NCBI GenBank assembly: GCA_037043235.1
Contig: JAWRVZ010000250.1
Coordinates: 177,501 to 241,500, forward strand
DNA length: 64,000 bases
Source of the DNA: Rhodeus uyekii
Taxonomy: Eukaryota > Chordata > Actinopteri > Cypriniformes > Acheilognathidae
Reading direction: 5' to 3'
The position numbers and the translations under genes were made by a program. Position 1 is the first letter of the stretch. Each line of letters starts with the position of its first letter. The notes under the pieces are model-generated. The model was given only the letters and a program-made list of their open reading frames with translations, was not told the origin of the DNA and did not search any database. This document shows, piece after piece, positions 42,373 through 53,018 of this stretch.

Positions 42373-45261
42373 TCAGTGCGAGACGCCGCAGAGAGTCGTG
42401 AGCCGGTTCTGCAGGAAAACAACAAGGTTCCATTTACAGAAGCTGATCAACATCAAACTAATTAGAAATTAAGATTCGGAGTGTAAAATAACAGGGTTTC
42501 TGCAAGCTTTATGACATTTAAACCCTTTTTACGACTAAGCAAAGGAACTATCCGAAGGGAACGTCAATGTTCTCTAAAATCAATGAGTTTTAGATCAACA
42601 GTTCTGATTTAAAGATATCAGTATAAGCAGACGGGACAAACACAAGAAATACAGTAATGCCTTGAGATACGAGCAGAATCCGCTCCAGGACGAGCTCGTA
42701 ACAAATCTTTTCCCCACAAGAAACAATACAAGTAAAAAAATTAAATAAACCCTCTTAAAAAAAAAACTCCCTTATTAGTGCTGATAAAAATGGAAGAAAC
42801 ATGTTTTTAATTACACACACACTTATTTCTTGCCTTCGAGACAAATGATACAGTAGCGGCTAATGACGACATGTGGAGGAGGAATAACAGATAATGCAAA
42901 CACAATCCAGAAGTGTAGTGTGTTGGATATCTTCAGAAGCTCATATGTATTATTATTGAACACTCATAACTGGTGCTGCTCCCAGCTTAATACTGGTGAA
43001 TCACTCGTTGCCCCCGGTAACCCCCGCAGTAAAACCAAGCTGCCTCTAGTGGAGATCATATGCAATTACACATAAATGAGGAGCTTGAGCTGCTGCGAGT
43101 GCTGAACACCTCTAGCGTCTGGAAGCTGCTCGCATCTCAGATATTTACTTGTATCTCAAATATTTACTCGTATCTCAAAGCACAATTGTTTGAAGGTTTG
43201 CTCGTATCTAAAGGTATTACTGTTTTGCCTTTTTGCAGTGCTAGCAACTTTAATTGCATGAATTTATGAACGCAATACTTACTGCACTAATTAATAATTT
43301 TAATGGCAAAGTGTGTATGAGGTGACGACCTGCAGAAACCCTGATGAAGATGAGAGACGCACCTGCAGGTCCCTGATGCTGCGCAGAGCTCGTTCATCCA
43401 GCTGACGCACATCCACTGAGTCCATCTGTCCCGCCAGCAGCTGCAGACACTGAGACACGGACAAACACGTCACACACACGCCTCACTCCACACACACGCC
43501 TCACACACACACACAAACCTCTCCATTCCCCAGCGGGACACTGATGACGACGTCCTCTCCGCCGCCAGCGATGGGCGAGCCGTTGACAGACATGCTGTAC
43601 ACCTTCTCCCGGTGCCGCGCCAGTCTCAGCGCCGGCGTCTTGGGCAGCCTGACGACACAACTGCACTGTTAACACTTCAAACGCCACTCACACACTCCTT
43701 AACACACGGTGGAAATGTGTGCGTGTCTGTTGACACTGTTTTCTGACGTTTGGAGGGATTAAAAGCGAATCCTAAATCCCCTCTAAAAGCCCACTTTAGC
43801 AACAAAACTCCCCCAAAAACATGCATTACCCAATCATTATCCATCCAATGGATGCAAAGCAGCTCATTTACATATTAAAACAATTCTCAATGCACTGATT
43901 ACTTTGTGAAAAAAAACAACCAATAAATATACTAAATTAAAAAGGCTTTCCTGTGTGTCTAACTGTAGAGAGCGGTGCTTGCAACATCAAGGTCATGGGT
44001 TTGATTCCCAAGGAAAGCAAGAACTGATTAGAATGTCAATGTGTTTCTTGAACGCGATGATAAATGTGTGTGTGACCTCTGACCTCGGGTCGAAGCGTGG
44101 CGTGATGAGCGGTGTGGCGCCGATGACGGACGACTCCAGGAAGCTCCGGGCCGGAGTGATCAGAGGTTTCCTGCTGGATCTGCGGACAGAAGATAGAGAC
44201 GTCAGAAGAGCGAGGGATGACCTTCAGAGAGCGAGGGATGACCTTCACCTCTGGATGCTGGCACTCTGTTTGCTGATGGACAGCGCTCTGGCTTTCCTGG
44301 ACGTCGACGGCACTTTCTTTGCTTTCTTCTGCAGACAGTAAAGAGGAAGAGAGTCTGAGACTCGAAGCTCACACACCGTACAGTAAAGACACTGGAGGAG
44401 GAGAGATCATCCCGAACGGATCAAACGCCAGCGTTTAAAGCAGATTAATGTTCACGTGGATCAGACCTTCACTGCGCTCTTCAGCGGCGCCGCGTTCTCT
44501 TCCTCCCCGGCTGTGCTCTTCTTCCCTTTCGTAAACAAGGTGAAAGAAAATCAGCTTCGAAACGCAGGAAAGATTTTATAAATCGACAGTATTCAAATTT
44601 GTTTTACCTTTTCCAGCCAACTTGGGAATCACATGATTCTGAGCAATAGCAACTTCCACTTGAGCGGCTTCTTCCCTCACCTGGAGAGAAAGAGAGAGAC
44701 ACTTAATATCAGGAGCAACAGTGATTGATTTGACATGTTTCTGTAAATTAACCCTTTAATGCGAATACCTTTGAATCATTCACTGCTGACGACGCCGTCG
44801 CCATTTCTGAAAGTAGAAGAACATTCAAACATTTATCAGACGCTTTTATCATCGCATTCAAGAAACACATTGCCATTCTAATCAGTTCTTGCTTTCCCTG
44901 GGAATCGAACCCATGACATTGACGTTGCAGAGACACAAACAAACACACAAAGTTTAATCTTACGGCTGAATTGGATCCAGTTCATCTTTCTGACGTTCAG
45001 CGGGATTTTAATCAGCGCAGTTTTATAAAGATTATCCGCGTCTTTCAGGAGATTAATCGTCTTTTCCTTCAGCCTTCCCACGATAGTGCTAACTACAAAC
45101 AAACACATCAGATATAAACGCCATTTATTCGGATATGATTATATTATACATTTATAACATATTTTACCCTCGCTGTCGAAATCCAGCAGGAAAGCCTCTA
45201 GTTTGGGCGCTTTGAGAATACGCTTGTTTTTGGCGGTTTGAGTTCGTTTTCTGGGAGCCAT
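42373..45261 (-). CDS. cdca8: Borealin (cell division cycle associated 8)
   Basis: Subunit of the chromosomal passenger complex (with Aurora B, INCENP and survivin) that targets the complex to centromeres and midzone. Ten coding exons on the minus strand: 45261-45168, 45092-44964, 44806-44769, 44680-44608, 44525-44467, 44328-44249, 44179-44084, 43648-43519, 43449-43363 and 42408-42373. All have GT/AG borders and matching phases, giving 273 residues (human about 280).

The N-terminal helix region reads MAPRKRTQ, FLLDFDSEV, LLKDADNLYKTALIKIP and MNWIQF, the part that forms the three-helix bundle with survivin and INCENP. A basic linker follows, then TPRFDPR, LPKTPALR, the NGSPIAGGGED beta region and a C-terminal helix ending NRLTTLCGVSH. 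Introns contain two SINEs and one inverted-repeat transposon. No damage is seen. Head to head with airim. The match to borealin rather than borealin-2 rests on the N-terminus. Confidence 0.92.
42652..43222. mobile_element. Non-autonomous DNA transposon in cdca8 intron 9
   Basis: Ends are inverted repeats: CAGTAATGCCTTGAGATACG at the left and CGTATCTAAAGGTATTACTG at the right. Internal partial copies of the end motif (CTCGTATCTCAAA around 43150-43180) are also seen. No transposase, and no clear target duplication. Confidence 0.7.
43960..44068 (+). mobile_element. tRNA-derived SINE, copy 2 (cdca8 intron 7)
   Basis: Same head and body as copy 1 (GCTTGCAACATCAAGGTCAT, GGGTTTGATTCCC, AGAATGTCAATGTGTTTCTT). 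It ends about 15 bp before the exon 7 splice donor on the opposite strand. Confidence 0.78.
44824..44933 (-). mobile_element. tRNA-derived SINE, copy 3 (cdca8 intron 2)
   Basis: Minus-strand copy (plus reads AAGAAACACATTGCCATTCT and GGGAATCGAACCC). It occupies most of the 157-bp intron between exons 2 and 3, leaving about 30 bp and 17 bp to the splice sites. Confidence 0.8.
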
Positions 45262-45748
45262 GATGAACCTGGAAAAAAAACACGACTAAATACTTCAATA
45301 TCAGGATAATTACGCTCATTTACTGCAGTATTTATGATATAATACTGCGCTTTTCTGACCTGTTTCTCTCCGCGCGTCTGACTGACCGTCAACCGTCCGC
45401 TGCCTATTCAAATCTAACGCGAGCACATCCCTCAGCCAATCAGCGTGCAGCTTTGCCTGTTGCTCCGCCTTCCGGCCAATGCGCAACCGCTTCTCTTAAA
45501 GAAAGATTCTGACCAATGGCTGAGCGTTTTACTGTGTCGGCTGAAGAAACAAGCAAGCGGATTGGCGGAGGATGACAAGCTTTCCCGGAAGAAGTTCTCA
45601 CATGTACTTTTAGGATGGAAACGAGATGATTTTACACACTCGAAGTTTATCAGATTAGAGGAATATGTAATTAATATAATAGCTTTATATAAACTCACTT
45701 GTTATGTGAATGCTTTGGGTGTTTCTATCAGTGGAAAGGGTTTGAAAA
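45262..45748. promoter_or_regulatory. Bidirectional promoter between cdca8 and airim
   Basis: 487 bp separate the two divergent start codons. I see CCAAT-type motifs in both directions (AGCCAATCAGCG at 45434, CGGCCAATGCG at 45474, GACCAATGGC at 45511) and no TATA box near either start, a layout typical of divergent cell-cycle and housekeeping promoters. Exact transcription starts cannot be read. Confidence 0.7.
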
Positions 45749-47736
45749 ATGTCCAGTCCAGGTTTATTATTAATGCATCAGGAGCTCAGAACATGCTTTA
45801 AGGAGTTGAAAGTGAATAAGTGTGTTTGGGACAGTGCACTAGCTGACTGTGAGCCTCTCATGAGCTCTCTGGGAAACATTGCAGTGCAGTTGAAGGCTTT
45901 GAAGAGCCTCCAGTTTGCACACACGCCTCTCAGCAGTTTCCCCAGTTTCCGCGAGCGTCTGGAGTTCAAGCTGTGTGTGTCTGTGGACGCAGTTCTGGGG
46001 AAACTAGCAGAGAAAGTGTGAGTGCTGCTTGATCACGGGAATGCATGTAAACAGTGCATGGTTTAACGGTGTGTTTATCTCCAGGGATGCTCTCCAGCGA
46101 GTGCGGGATGCCATCGGTCAGCGGGTCTCTTCAGTCTTCCAGCTCTACCAGAAACACACTCCTGACATCTCTGCTTGCGTCTCCAGATCTGCCACCTGTC
46201 CCTCCGTCTCAGACATGTTAGAGTGGCTTCAGGATGCAGAACGCCACTATCGCCTACAGTATCCTTAAAACTCACCATGAGCTCAAAATATGTATCAGTG
46301 CGTCTCCTTTTTGCATGATTTCGTGCATGTGTCTTTAAATGCAAATGAGCTGCTGCTCCGCCCCTTTTTCCAGAAGTGGGTGTGTCTCTCCAGCTCGTGT
46401 CTCAGATACTCTGTCAAAAACTACAACATCTGTTTGGTTTCGATGATCATCTCTATCATTGCAGTTCTTCATCATCATGAAAGTTTATGATCTGCATGTG
46501 TTTTAAAGTCATATGAGTCTAAACGTCTGATATCTGGTTTTCTGAGCGCAAACACCTGAAGCTCGCGCACAGAAAGCTAAAAGTGAGGATTAAACTCTGC
46601 TCTCTTTCTCGTCTTATTGCACTTAAACTGACAAAAACAAACAGAGTTCACGTAAACGCAGTCGGTTAGTGTCTGAACGTAAAGCAGGAAATAAATCACA
46701 TGTGTGGATTATATCTGTGTATTAAAGTGACAGCAGGTTAATATACAGAACCTGCTGCAATATATGCTGTTCATATAAATCAACAACACAAGAAAAACAG
46801 AAAAATCACTCACTATTCTCGATTCAGCAGCTTTAATAAGAATGCATTTCTCAGTTGAATACTGCTGTTGAAGCTCTGGTGATAAACATGAGCGGACTGT
46901 TCAGCTTATGGAGGGGCGGAGCTATACTAACAGGGCGGAGTCAGACAGCTGTTGTGGGAGGAGTCTATGCTAATATACATTTTTACTATCAAAGTATGGT
47001 TGTGTGACTGCTGATTTTTTAATTTTGCATAATAGTTCCCCTTTTAAATTCATGTTGCTGGTAATCTTGAATGTGTTAATGTTGCATGAGAATAACAGCA
47101 TGTTCTCTATTGATGAGGGCGGGGCAACAACCTGTCAATCACATGAGATCCACCAATAGCAAACCACAACATCCAATCACAATCAAGCCCCGCCCACATT
47201 TGTTCTCGTTCCTGAAGCATTTCCTCGTCACAATAGGGAAGAAAAGACGGAGCCCCTTAAAGGAAAAAACATGAAACGGGATGAAAAGTTATTTGTCAGT
47301 GCTCACAAAAGTTTTTACGTAAACTTTCTCAAAAATGAACCCAAAAGCATTGAAATATATTTCCCCTTCCATATCCCTGTATGGGCTCTGAATGTGTGTG
47401 ACGGCTCGCTCATGCAACACACTCCTCAATTGCTCTGCTCAGATTAGTGCAGAGGAGGATCCTGCTGCAGACGCTGACAGCCCACGACCTCCGGCTAATG
47501 GAAACGGCCCCGGAGAGATGGAGATCCCTGCGTTCGGCAGGAGCAGAGCAGAGAATCACTGGTACTTGCCCTGTTTCCTGAGCAGATGAGGTTCCTCTCT
47601 TCACATCTGTCTCGTGTGATCCGATTACAAGAGGTTTTGTGTTCATTACACACGCGTGTAGTATATGTGTTCTCATGGCGTATTGTGTGTTTTAGATGCT
47701 TTGTGTCAAGTGTCATTCTTCATGGAGACCGAGTGA
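45749..47736 (+). CDS. airim: AFG2-interacting ribosome maturation factor (C1orf109 homologue)
   Basis: The human homologue works with the AFG2A/AFG2B ATPases and CINP in a complex that helps mature 60S ribosomal subunits. Four coding exons: 45749-46017, 46085-46258, 47443-47561 and 47696-47736, with GT/AG borders and matching phases, total 200 residues (human 203).

Conserved stretches are LRTCFKELKVNKCVWDSALA, DCEPLMSSLGNIAVQL, FRERLEFKL, VSPSV-type SVSDMLEWLQDAERHYR, and the C-terminal QVSFFMETE (human NVSFFLEE). The first intron is only 67 bp; the second is 1184 bp. The start was chosen because it aligns with the human N-terminus. Possible polyadenylation signals lie at 47790-47795 and 47845-47850. 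Neighbour of cdca8 as in human. No damage is seen. Confidence 0.93.
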
Positions 47737-47844
47737 ACTTCCACATCCCGGTTCGGCTGTTATTCCCAGGATTGCAGCGAAGGATAGTTAATAAAGAGAG
47801 TTTATCATCTGTACACACATCTCAGATTATCAGCGCTCCATTTC

Positions 47845-47850
47845 AATAAA
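47845..47850 (+). terminator. airim polyadenylation signal
   Basis: AATAAA 109 bp after the stop codon; a second AATAAA is at 47790-47795. Either could be used. Confidence 0.55.
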
Positions 47851-48109
47851 CATGCTTATTTAATTGATGAAAATGATTCCTCTGTCGTTATTGAATGTCA
47901 CAACACACATGCCTTTTATTCCGAAAATGGTTCAGATACACAAACACATATGTAAATACACACATTGTCAATAAATAGAGAAGTCACAGTGAACACAGGA
48001 GTGAATGTACTGATCGAACTGATATTTGTCTACAGATAAATTACAATTTACAAAAACAAAAAACACTGCAAATGGACGTAAGAGTTCGGCTAAAACTACT
48101 GCTCTAAAA

Positions 48110-48310
48110 ACCAATTTACAAACAAATCAACACTTATTTTGGGCTCCAACTCTCACTGTTAACTTGTTTATTATCATGCGTATTACTAGGATATTGGCTG
48201 TTATTGGTACTTATAAAGCACATATTAATGCCTTATTCTGGATGATCATGTTCTACATCTCTAAACGGACCCAAATAACTATTAATAAGCACTAATTAGG
48301 AGTTTATTGA
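48110..48310. repeat. Probable dispersed repeat fragment
   Basis: Text such as ACTCTCACTGTTAACTTG and TAAAGCACATATTAATGCCT resembles a widespread fish interspersed repeat that I recall only by its sequence style. No termini are seen. Confidence 0.35.
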
Positions 48311-48511
48311 GACAAGACAAGTGAAAATATGTTCCCCAGACTAAAGAATGTAAAATCTAAATAAAGTTCAATACCTGAATATGGGAATATACAGCATTAT
48401 ATAATAAGCAGAGCGACTCGCGTTGGGAAAGAACGTGTTTCTTGGATCCACTGCAAAATTTCCACTCAAACACTAAGATCTCGTTCTCGATGCTTGACTG
48501 TCTTTAATTAA

Positions 48512-48833
48512 AGGTGCACTCAGGAAATTTTCCACATTAAAAGGTTTTACCCCTAGAGAAATAATGCTTTTGACATGAAAATGAAGTGCGAAAAATAGCT
48601 TCTCCCGTTCACCATTGCTCAGACAAACTGGTAGTAACTCGCAGCACTGGCGGATCCAGGGATGCATTGAAAAACAAGTGGATTGCAATAGCATCTTTGT
48701 GCCACTAGTGATGCAGAAATGCCACGTAATATTAAGGAGGATGAGTGAAGAAATAAACAGAGAGATAAACGATAGGACTTCAAATGCCGTCAAAGGCATC
48801 CGTCCGTTGAAAGAAAACCGACTGAGTGCATCT
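48512..48833. mobile_element. Miniature element flanked by TTAA
   Basis: Ends are AGGTGCACTCAG (left) and CTGAGTGCATCT (right), an inverted repeat with one difference, flanked on both sides by TTAA (48508-48511 and 48834-48837). This is the layout of piggyBac-type miniature elements. It lies 16 bp downstream of the claudin stop codon and so probably forms part of its 3' UTR. Confidence 0.65.
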
Positions 48834-48852
48834 TTAATCACGTCGCTCGCTC

Positions 48853-49539
48853 TCACACGTACTCCTTCAGAGGAAGAGTGCTGGTGGTGATCAGCTTGGG
48901 CGGATCGGGCGCTGAAGGCCTCGAGTTTGCAAAGCTCCGGCCGATGTACCCGCGCCTGTACCCGCCTCTCTCCATGTGCGGGCAGGTGCTGCTCAGCACC
49001 GCCCCGCTGATCATCAGAATCACCGCCGCCGCCCAGCCCAGGTAGATGGCCTGACCCAGCTCTCGCTTGTGCTGCAGGGGAACGTTGGGGTTGTAGAAGT
49101 CCTGCACCACTGTGTTTGCTGTCCAGGAAACCGGCACGAGGACGCACAGCCCCGTCAGGATGAAGAGCACCCCACCGGACAGCGCTATGCCAGCCTTGGC
49201 ATGGCGATCGTCCCCGGCGCAGGTGGTGCACTTCATTCCACAGCAAGAGACGGTGCAGGACAACCAGCCCAAGAAGATGGCAATGCACATGAGCGCCCGT
49301 GCCGCCTGGATGTCGGGCGGCAGCGCCAGCATGGAGTCGTAGGTCTTGCACTGCATGTGGCCGGTGGTCTGGTAGATGCAGTTCATCCAGATCCCCTGCC
49401 AGACGATCTCAGAGGTCAGGATGTTGCTGCCGATGAAGGCCGTGACCTTCCACTGGGGAAGGGCAGTCACCGCGATAGCCATCACCCACCCGGTCACAGC
49501 GCAGGTAAAGCTGATCAGCTGCATGCCCGTGTTCACCAT
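48853..49539 (-). CDS. Claudin, single exon
   Basis: Tight-junction membrane protein of 228 residues with four membrane helices, both ends in the cytoplasm. From the chosen Met (49539; MVNTGMQLISF) the first helix ends at LPQW. The first extracellular loop has the claudin signature Trp30, Gly49-Ile50-Trp51, Cys54 and Cys64 (WQGIWMNC ... MQCKTYDSMLALP, then DIQAARALM). The last residues KEYV give the usual PDZ-binding tail for ZO proteins.

An in-frame Met lies 17 codons upstream (49590), but the family starts at the second one, which also has G at -3 and +4. It resembles the claudin 3/4/5/6 group; I cannot assign the fish paralogue. Convergent with airim. Confidence 0.95.
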   Translation of the reverse strand: MVNTGMQLISFTCAVTGWVMAIAVTALPQWKVTAFIGSNILTSEIVWQGIWMNCIYQTTGHMQCKTYDSMLALPPDIQAARALMCIAIFLGWLSCTVSCCGMKCTTCAGDDRHAKAGIALSGGVLFILTGLCVLVPVSWTANTVVQDFYNPNVPLQHKRELGQAIYLGWAAAVILMISGAVLSSTCPHMERGGYRRGYIGRSFANSRPSAPDPPKLITTSTLPLKEYV

Positions 49540-51479
49540 CTCACCACCCTCTGAGTACCACGCCTCCTCGGGCCACAACCTCGACGACACCTTTCCGCTT
49601 GCAGGAGCTCCAACTACGGATAACTGCTCTGCCCTCCTTGCCCACAGAGGCTGGCACGTCTGCCAATCCTCAGCAAGAAGCGTCGCTCAATCCTCTTCGA
49701 AAGTTCCTGACCAGCGTTGCCTCAAATTTGCTTCAGTCTGTCGTTTGTCCAGCAGTTCTTGGCTTTATCTTTCAAACTCCTCGAGCGTAATCCTGTTTTT
49801 GGTGTCGCTTGCCAACCGTCTCGCCCGGTCTTTCTTCAAAGCGCTTGGCAGTTTTGTCTTTCAAACTCCTCAGAGCAAAGTTTTGTTCTGCTGCATCCAG
49901 TGCGTCGTTGCTCTCTCAGACAGCTGTGCTCACTTTCGCCCGGTCTTTCTTTGAGGCGATGAATAATTGAGGAACCCTCCGCTCTGCTGCCACTCGTCTG
50001 CATGGGATCGGCTGAACTTCAATGAGAGAAGCTGCTCTGGCACAACTGTGAAGTCTTCTCGGTAAAGAAAGATCTACTCCGTTGCCGCCCAGTCCGGTGT
50101 TGCCTTACCCAAACAGGTCAAGCCGATTGAATTTGAAACCGTGACGTTGATGCAGTGGCTCTCAAAGATGCATTACTTCCAGGGACCAACAACCTGGAGT
50201 CTGAACGATGGCAAAGTCCTGTAAATTATCCAACAGTGTCGTGTGAATGAACAGAAACACCTGTGAGGATAGAAGCCATTGAGGAGGGAAGGCGTTTTTA
50301 AAGATCTTTACATTAGACGCTCTGTTCGAGTTCGGGTGCTGTGCTTCAGGCCACTTGGGCAAAGACAAAAGCAATCCCTCCCTTCTACAAAGCCTTCACA
50401 GGTTGGTTGGTTGCGTGCAGAGCGGCGATCGCCCATTGGGCGGCCCGATGGCCCTTACAGGTGCCTCGAGTGAGAAACACAGCCGAGCAAAGCCACTCTC
50501 ACCCTGAAAGGAAAGCAGCGGATGGAGGGATATAGAGGCGGATGGAGCGAGAGAGGAGGGAGGGCGAGCGAGTGAATCCGTTAACACAAAGACAATCTAT
50601 GGGCCGTCAACAATACGCTCAAGCCTTTTGAAGGGCCGCGGCACACGAGTGCTTGCCTTCCTTTATAAGAGCGTCTGGTTTCCTGGGCAATAGTACGCCA
50701 GTCCATTTGTGTGTGTGTGTGATGGATCACGTTCGCTCTAAAACACTCAGTACAACAGCATTTCAGGCTGAAGTGTGAATTTACATGGTTGTAGGGATTC
50801 GTTTTTACAAAGGTACAGATGATCCAATTACAGCAGGTGATTAAATCTATTGATAGTGTTGTTGTTTTTGGGGCCCTGACTTGCATTTTAAAATAATGAC
50901 TTGCTGAAAGAAATGCCGTCACTTTGCCCTCGTTTCGTCCTGCTCCATTAGTGTCTCTGGTGATGAATTAAATATTATGGCTACAAGATCCCTGGTTTAA
51001 GTTTCTTTTCTCTGCCTCTCCTTGGCAACAGTGGTCATGACAACAGCACAGGACACAGGAAATGAGAGAGGGGACACACTAAACAAAGAGCAGACGAAAG
51101 AGTGACGGCCCACTGAGAAGCTCTAGTGCGGTTTAACAATCGTACGAGGATGAACAGGCAAGCTGTGCCATAAAGAAAAGAGAGCGCAGGAATATATCAA
51201 CAGCTGATCTGCAAGAGTCGGTTTCCACAAACAGAACCCAATTCTCAAATCACATCGAAGATCTTAATTTTAAAGCTTTATGCCTTACATTCTTCAGTCA
51301 CACAAAAATAGTTAAAATCTGAACATCCAAGCTGCTCTTTAATATACAGTGGAAATAAACGGTGATCAAAGCAGTCAAGCTAGATTTTCAAAAGAATATA
51401 CAGTTACACTTTATTTGAAGGTGGAATTGTAGATCTGAGTAACCTTACAAGTTTAAACAGGATTTAGTGTTATTACTTT
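49540..51479. other. Claudin upstream region, no other gene
   Basis: Holds the claudin 5' region. A short imperfect duplication occurs at 49750-49945 (CGCCCGGTCTTTCTT at two places, TCTTTCAAACTCCTC at two places). No convincing exon. Confidence 0.5.
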
Positions 51480-52620
51480 AGTACATGTAACAAATGTAAC
51501 ACATTTAGTGTTATTTTAGTACATGTAACAAGTTTAGTGTTAATATTTCAGTACATGTAACAAATGTTACAAGTTTAGTGTTATTCAGTACGTGTAACAC
51601 TTTTACTGTTATTACTTTAGTACATGTAACAAATGTTACAAGTTTAGTGTTATTCAGTACGTGTAACACTTTTACTGTTATTACTTTAGTACATGTAACA
51701 AATGTTACAAGTTTAGTGTTATTCAGTACGTGTAACACTTTTACTGTTATTACTTTAATACATGTTACAAGTTTAGTGTTAATATTTCAGTACATGTAAC
51801 AAATGTTACAAATTCAGTGTTAATATTTCAGTACATGTAACAAATGTTACAAGTTTAGTGTTATTACTTCAGTATGTGTAACAAATGTAACACATTTACT
51901 GTTATTACTTTAGTACATGTAACAAGTTTAGTGTTATTACTTCAGTACATGTAACAAATGTTACAAGTTTAGTGTTATTCAGTACGTGTAACACTTTTAC
52001 TGTTATTACTTTAATACATGTTACAAGTTTAGTGTTAATATTTCAGTACATGTAACAAATGTTACAAATTCAGTGTTAATATTTCAGTACATGTAACAAA
52101 TGTTACAAGTTTAGTGTTATTACTTCAGTATGTGTAACAAATGTTACAAGTTTAGTGTTATTCAGTACGTTTAACAAATGTAACACATTTACTGTTATTA
52201 CTTTAGTTCATGTAACAAGTTTAGTGTTATTACTTCAGTACATGTAACAAATGTTACAAGTTTAGTGTTATTCAGTACGTTTAACAAATGTAACACATTT
52301 ACTGTTATTACTTTAGTTCATGTAACAAGTTTAGTGTTATTACTTCAGTACATGTAACAATTGTCACAAGTTTAGTGTTATTACTTTAGTACGTTACAAG
52401 TTCAGTGTTATTACTTCAGTACGTGTAACAATTGTTACAAGTTTAGTGTTATTACTTCAGTATGTTTAACAAACGTAACACATTTACTGTTATTACTTTA
52501 GTTCATGTAACAAGTTTAGTGTTATTACTTCAGTACATGTAACAAATGTAACATATACTGTTATTACTTTAGTACATGCAACAAGTTTAGTGTTATGACT
52601 TTAGTTAGTTTAGTACATGC
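51480..52620. repeat. Minisatellite, about 40-bp unit with higher-order organisation
   Basis: Repeats of AGTTTAGTGTTATTACTTCA followed by GTACATGTAACAAATGTTAC fill 1.1 kb. Within it a composite unit of about 69 bp (with ACGTGTAACACTTTTACTGT) occurs three times in a row at about 51590-51760 and again near 51985. Each unit includes small palindromes (GTACATGTAAC, TGTAACAAATGTTACA). Confidence 0.95.
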
Positions 52621-52838
52621 AACAAGGACACTAAAATAAAGTGTTAGTGCAAATTTAAATGTTGTTCTGTTCCACTACAATATAATTTGTGCTTAAACAT
52701 TCAACAAAGAAAAGCATGTTCTCTGCAGTGTTGCAACAGCAAGTCAGGCAACGCCATCTAGTGGCTTGGAATGAAACCCATAAAAAAAGAAAACAAATCA
52801 ACATTTAAAAACAACCAATACAAATTAAACCAACTGAA

Positions 52839-52945
<107 letters not shown>

Positions 52946-53018
52946 TGATTTTAGACATTTACTGAACTTGAATAAATGACAGGACTCATAAGTGTGTGTT
53001 ATAGGCATAAAATACCAA

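Noticed and set aside
48473..49554. Long frames on both strands over the claudin
   Set aside because: Out-of-frame shadows of the claudin ORF; only one frame has the claudin signature and four helices.
51511..51799. Repeat-containing open frames on both strands
   Set aside because: They come from the minisatellite unit length being a multiple of three over a short stretch.
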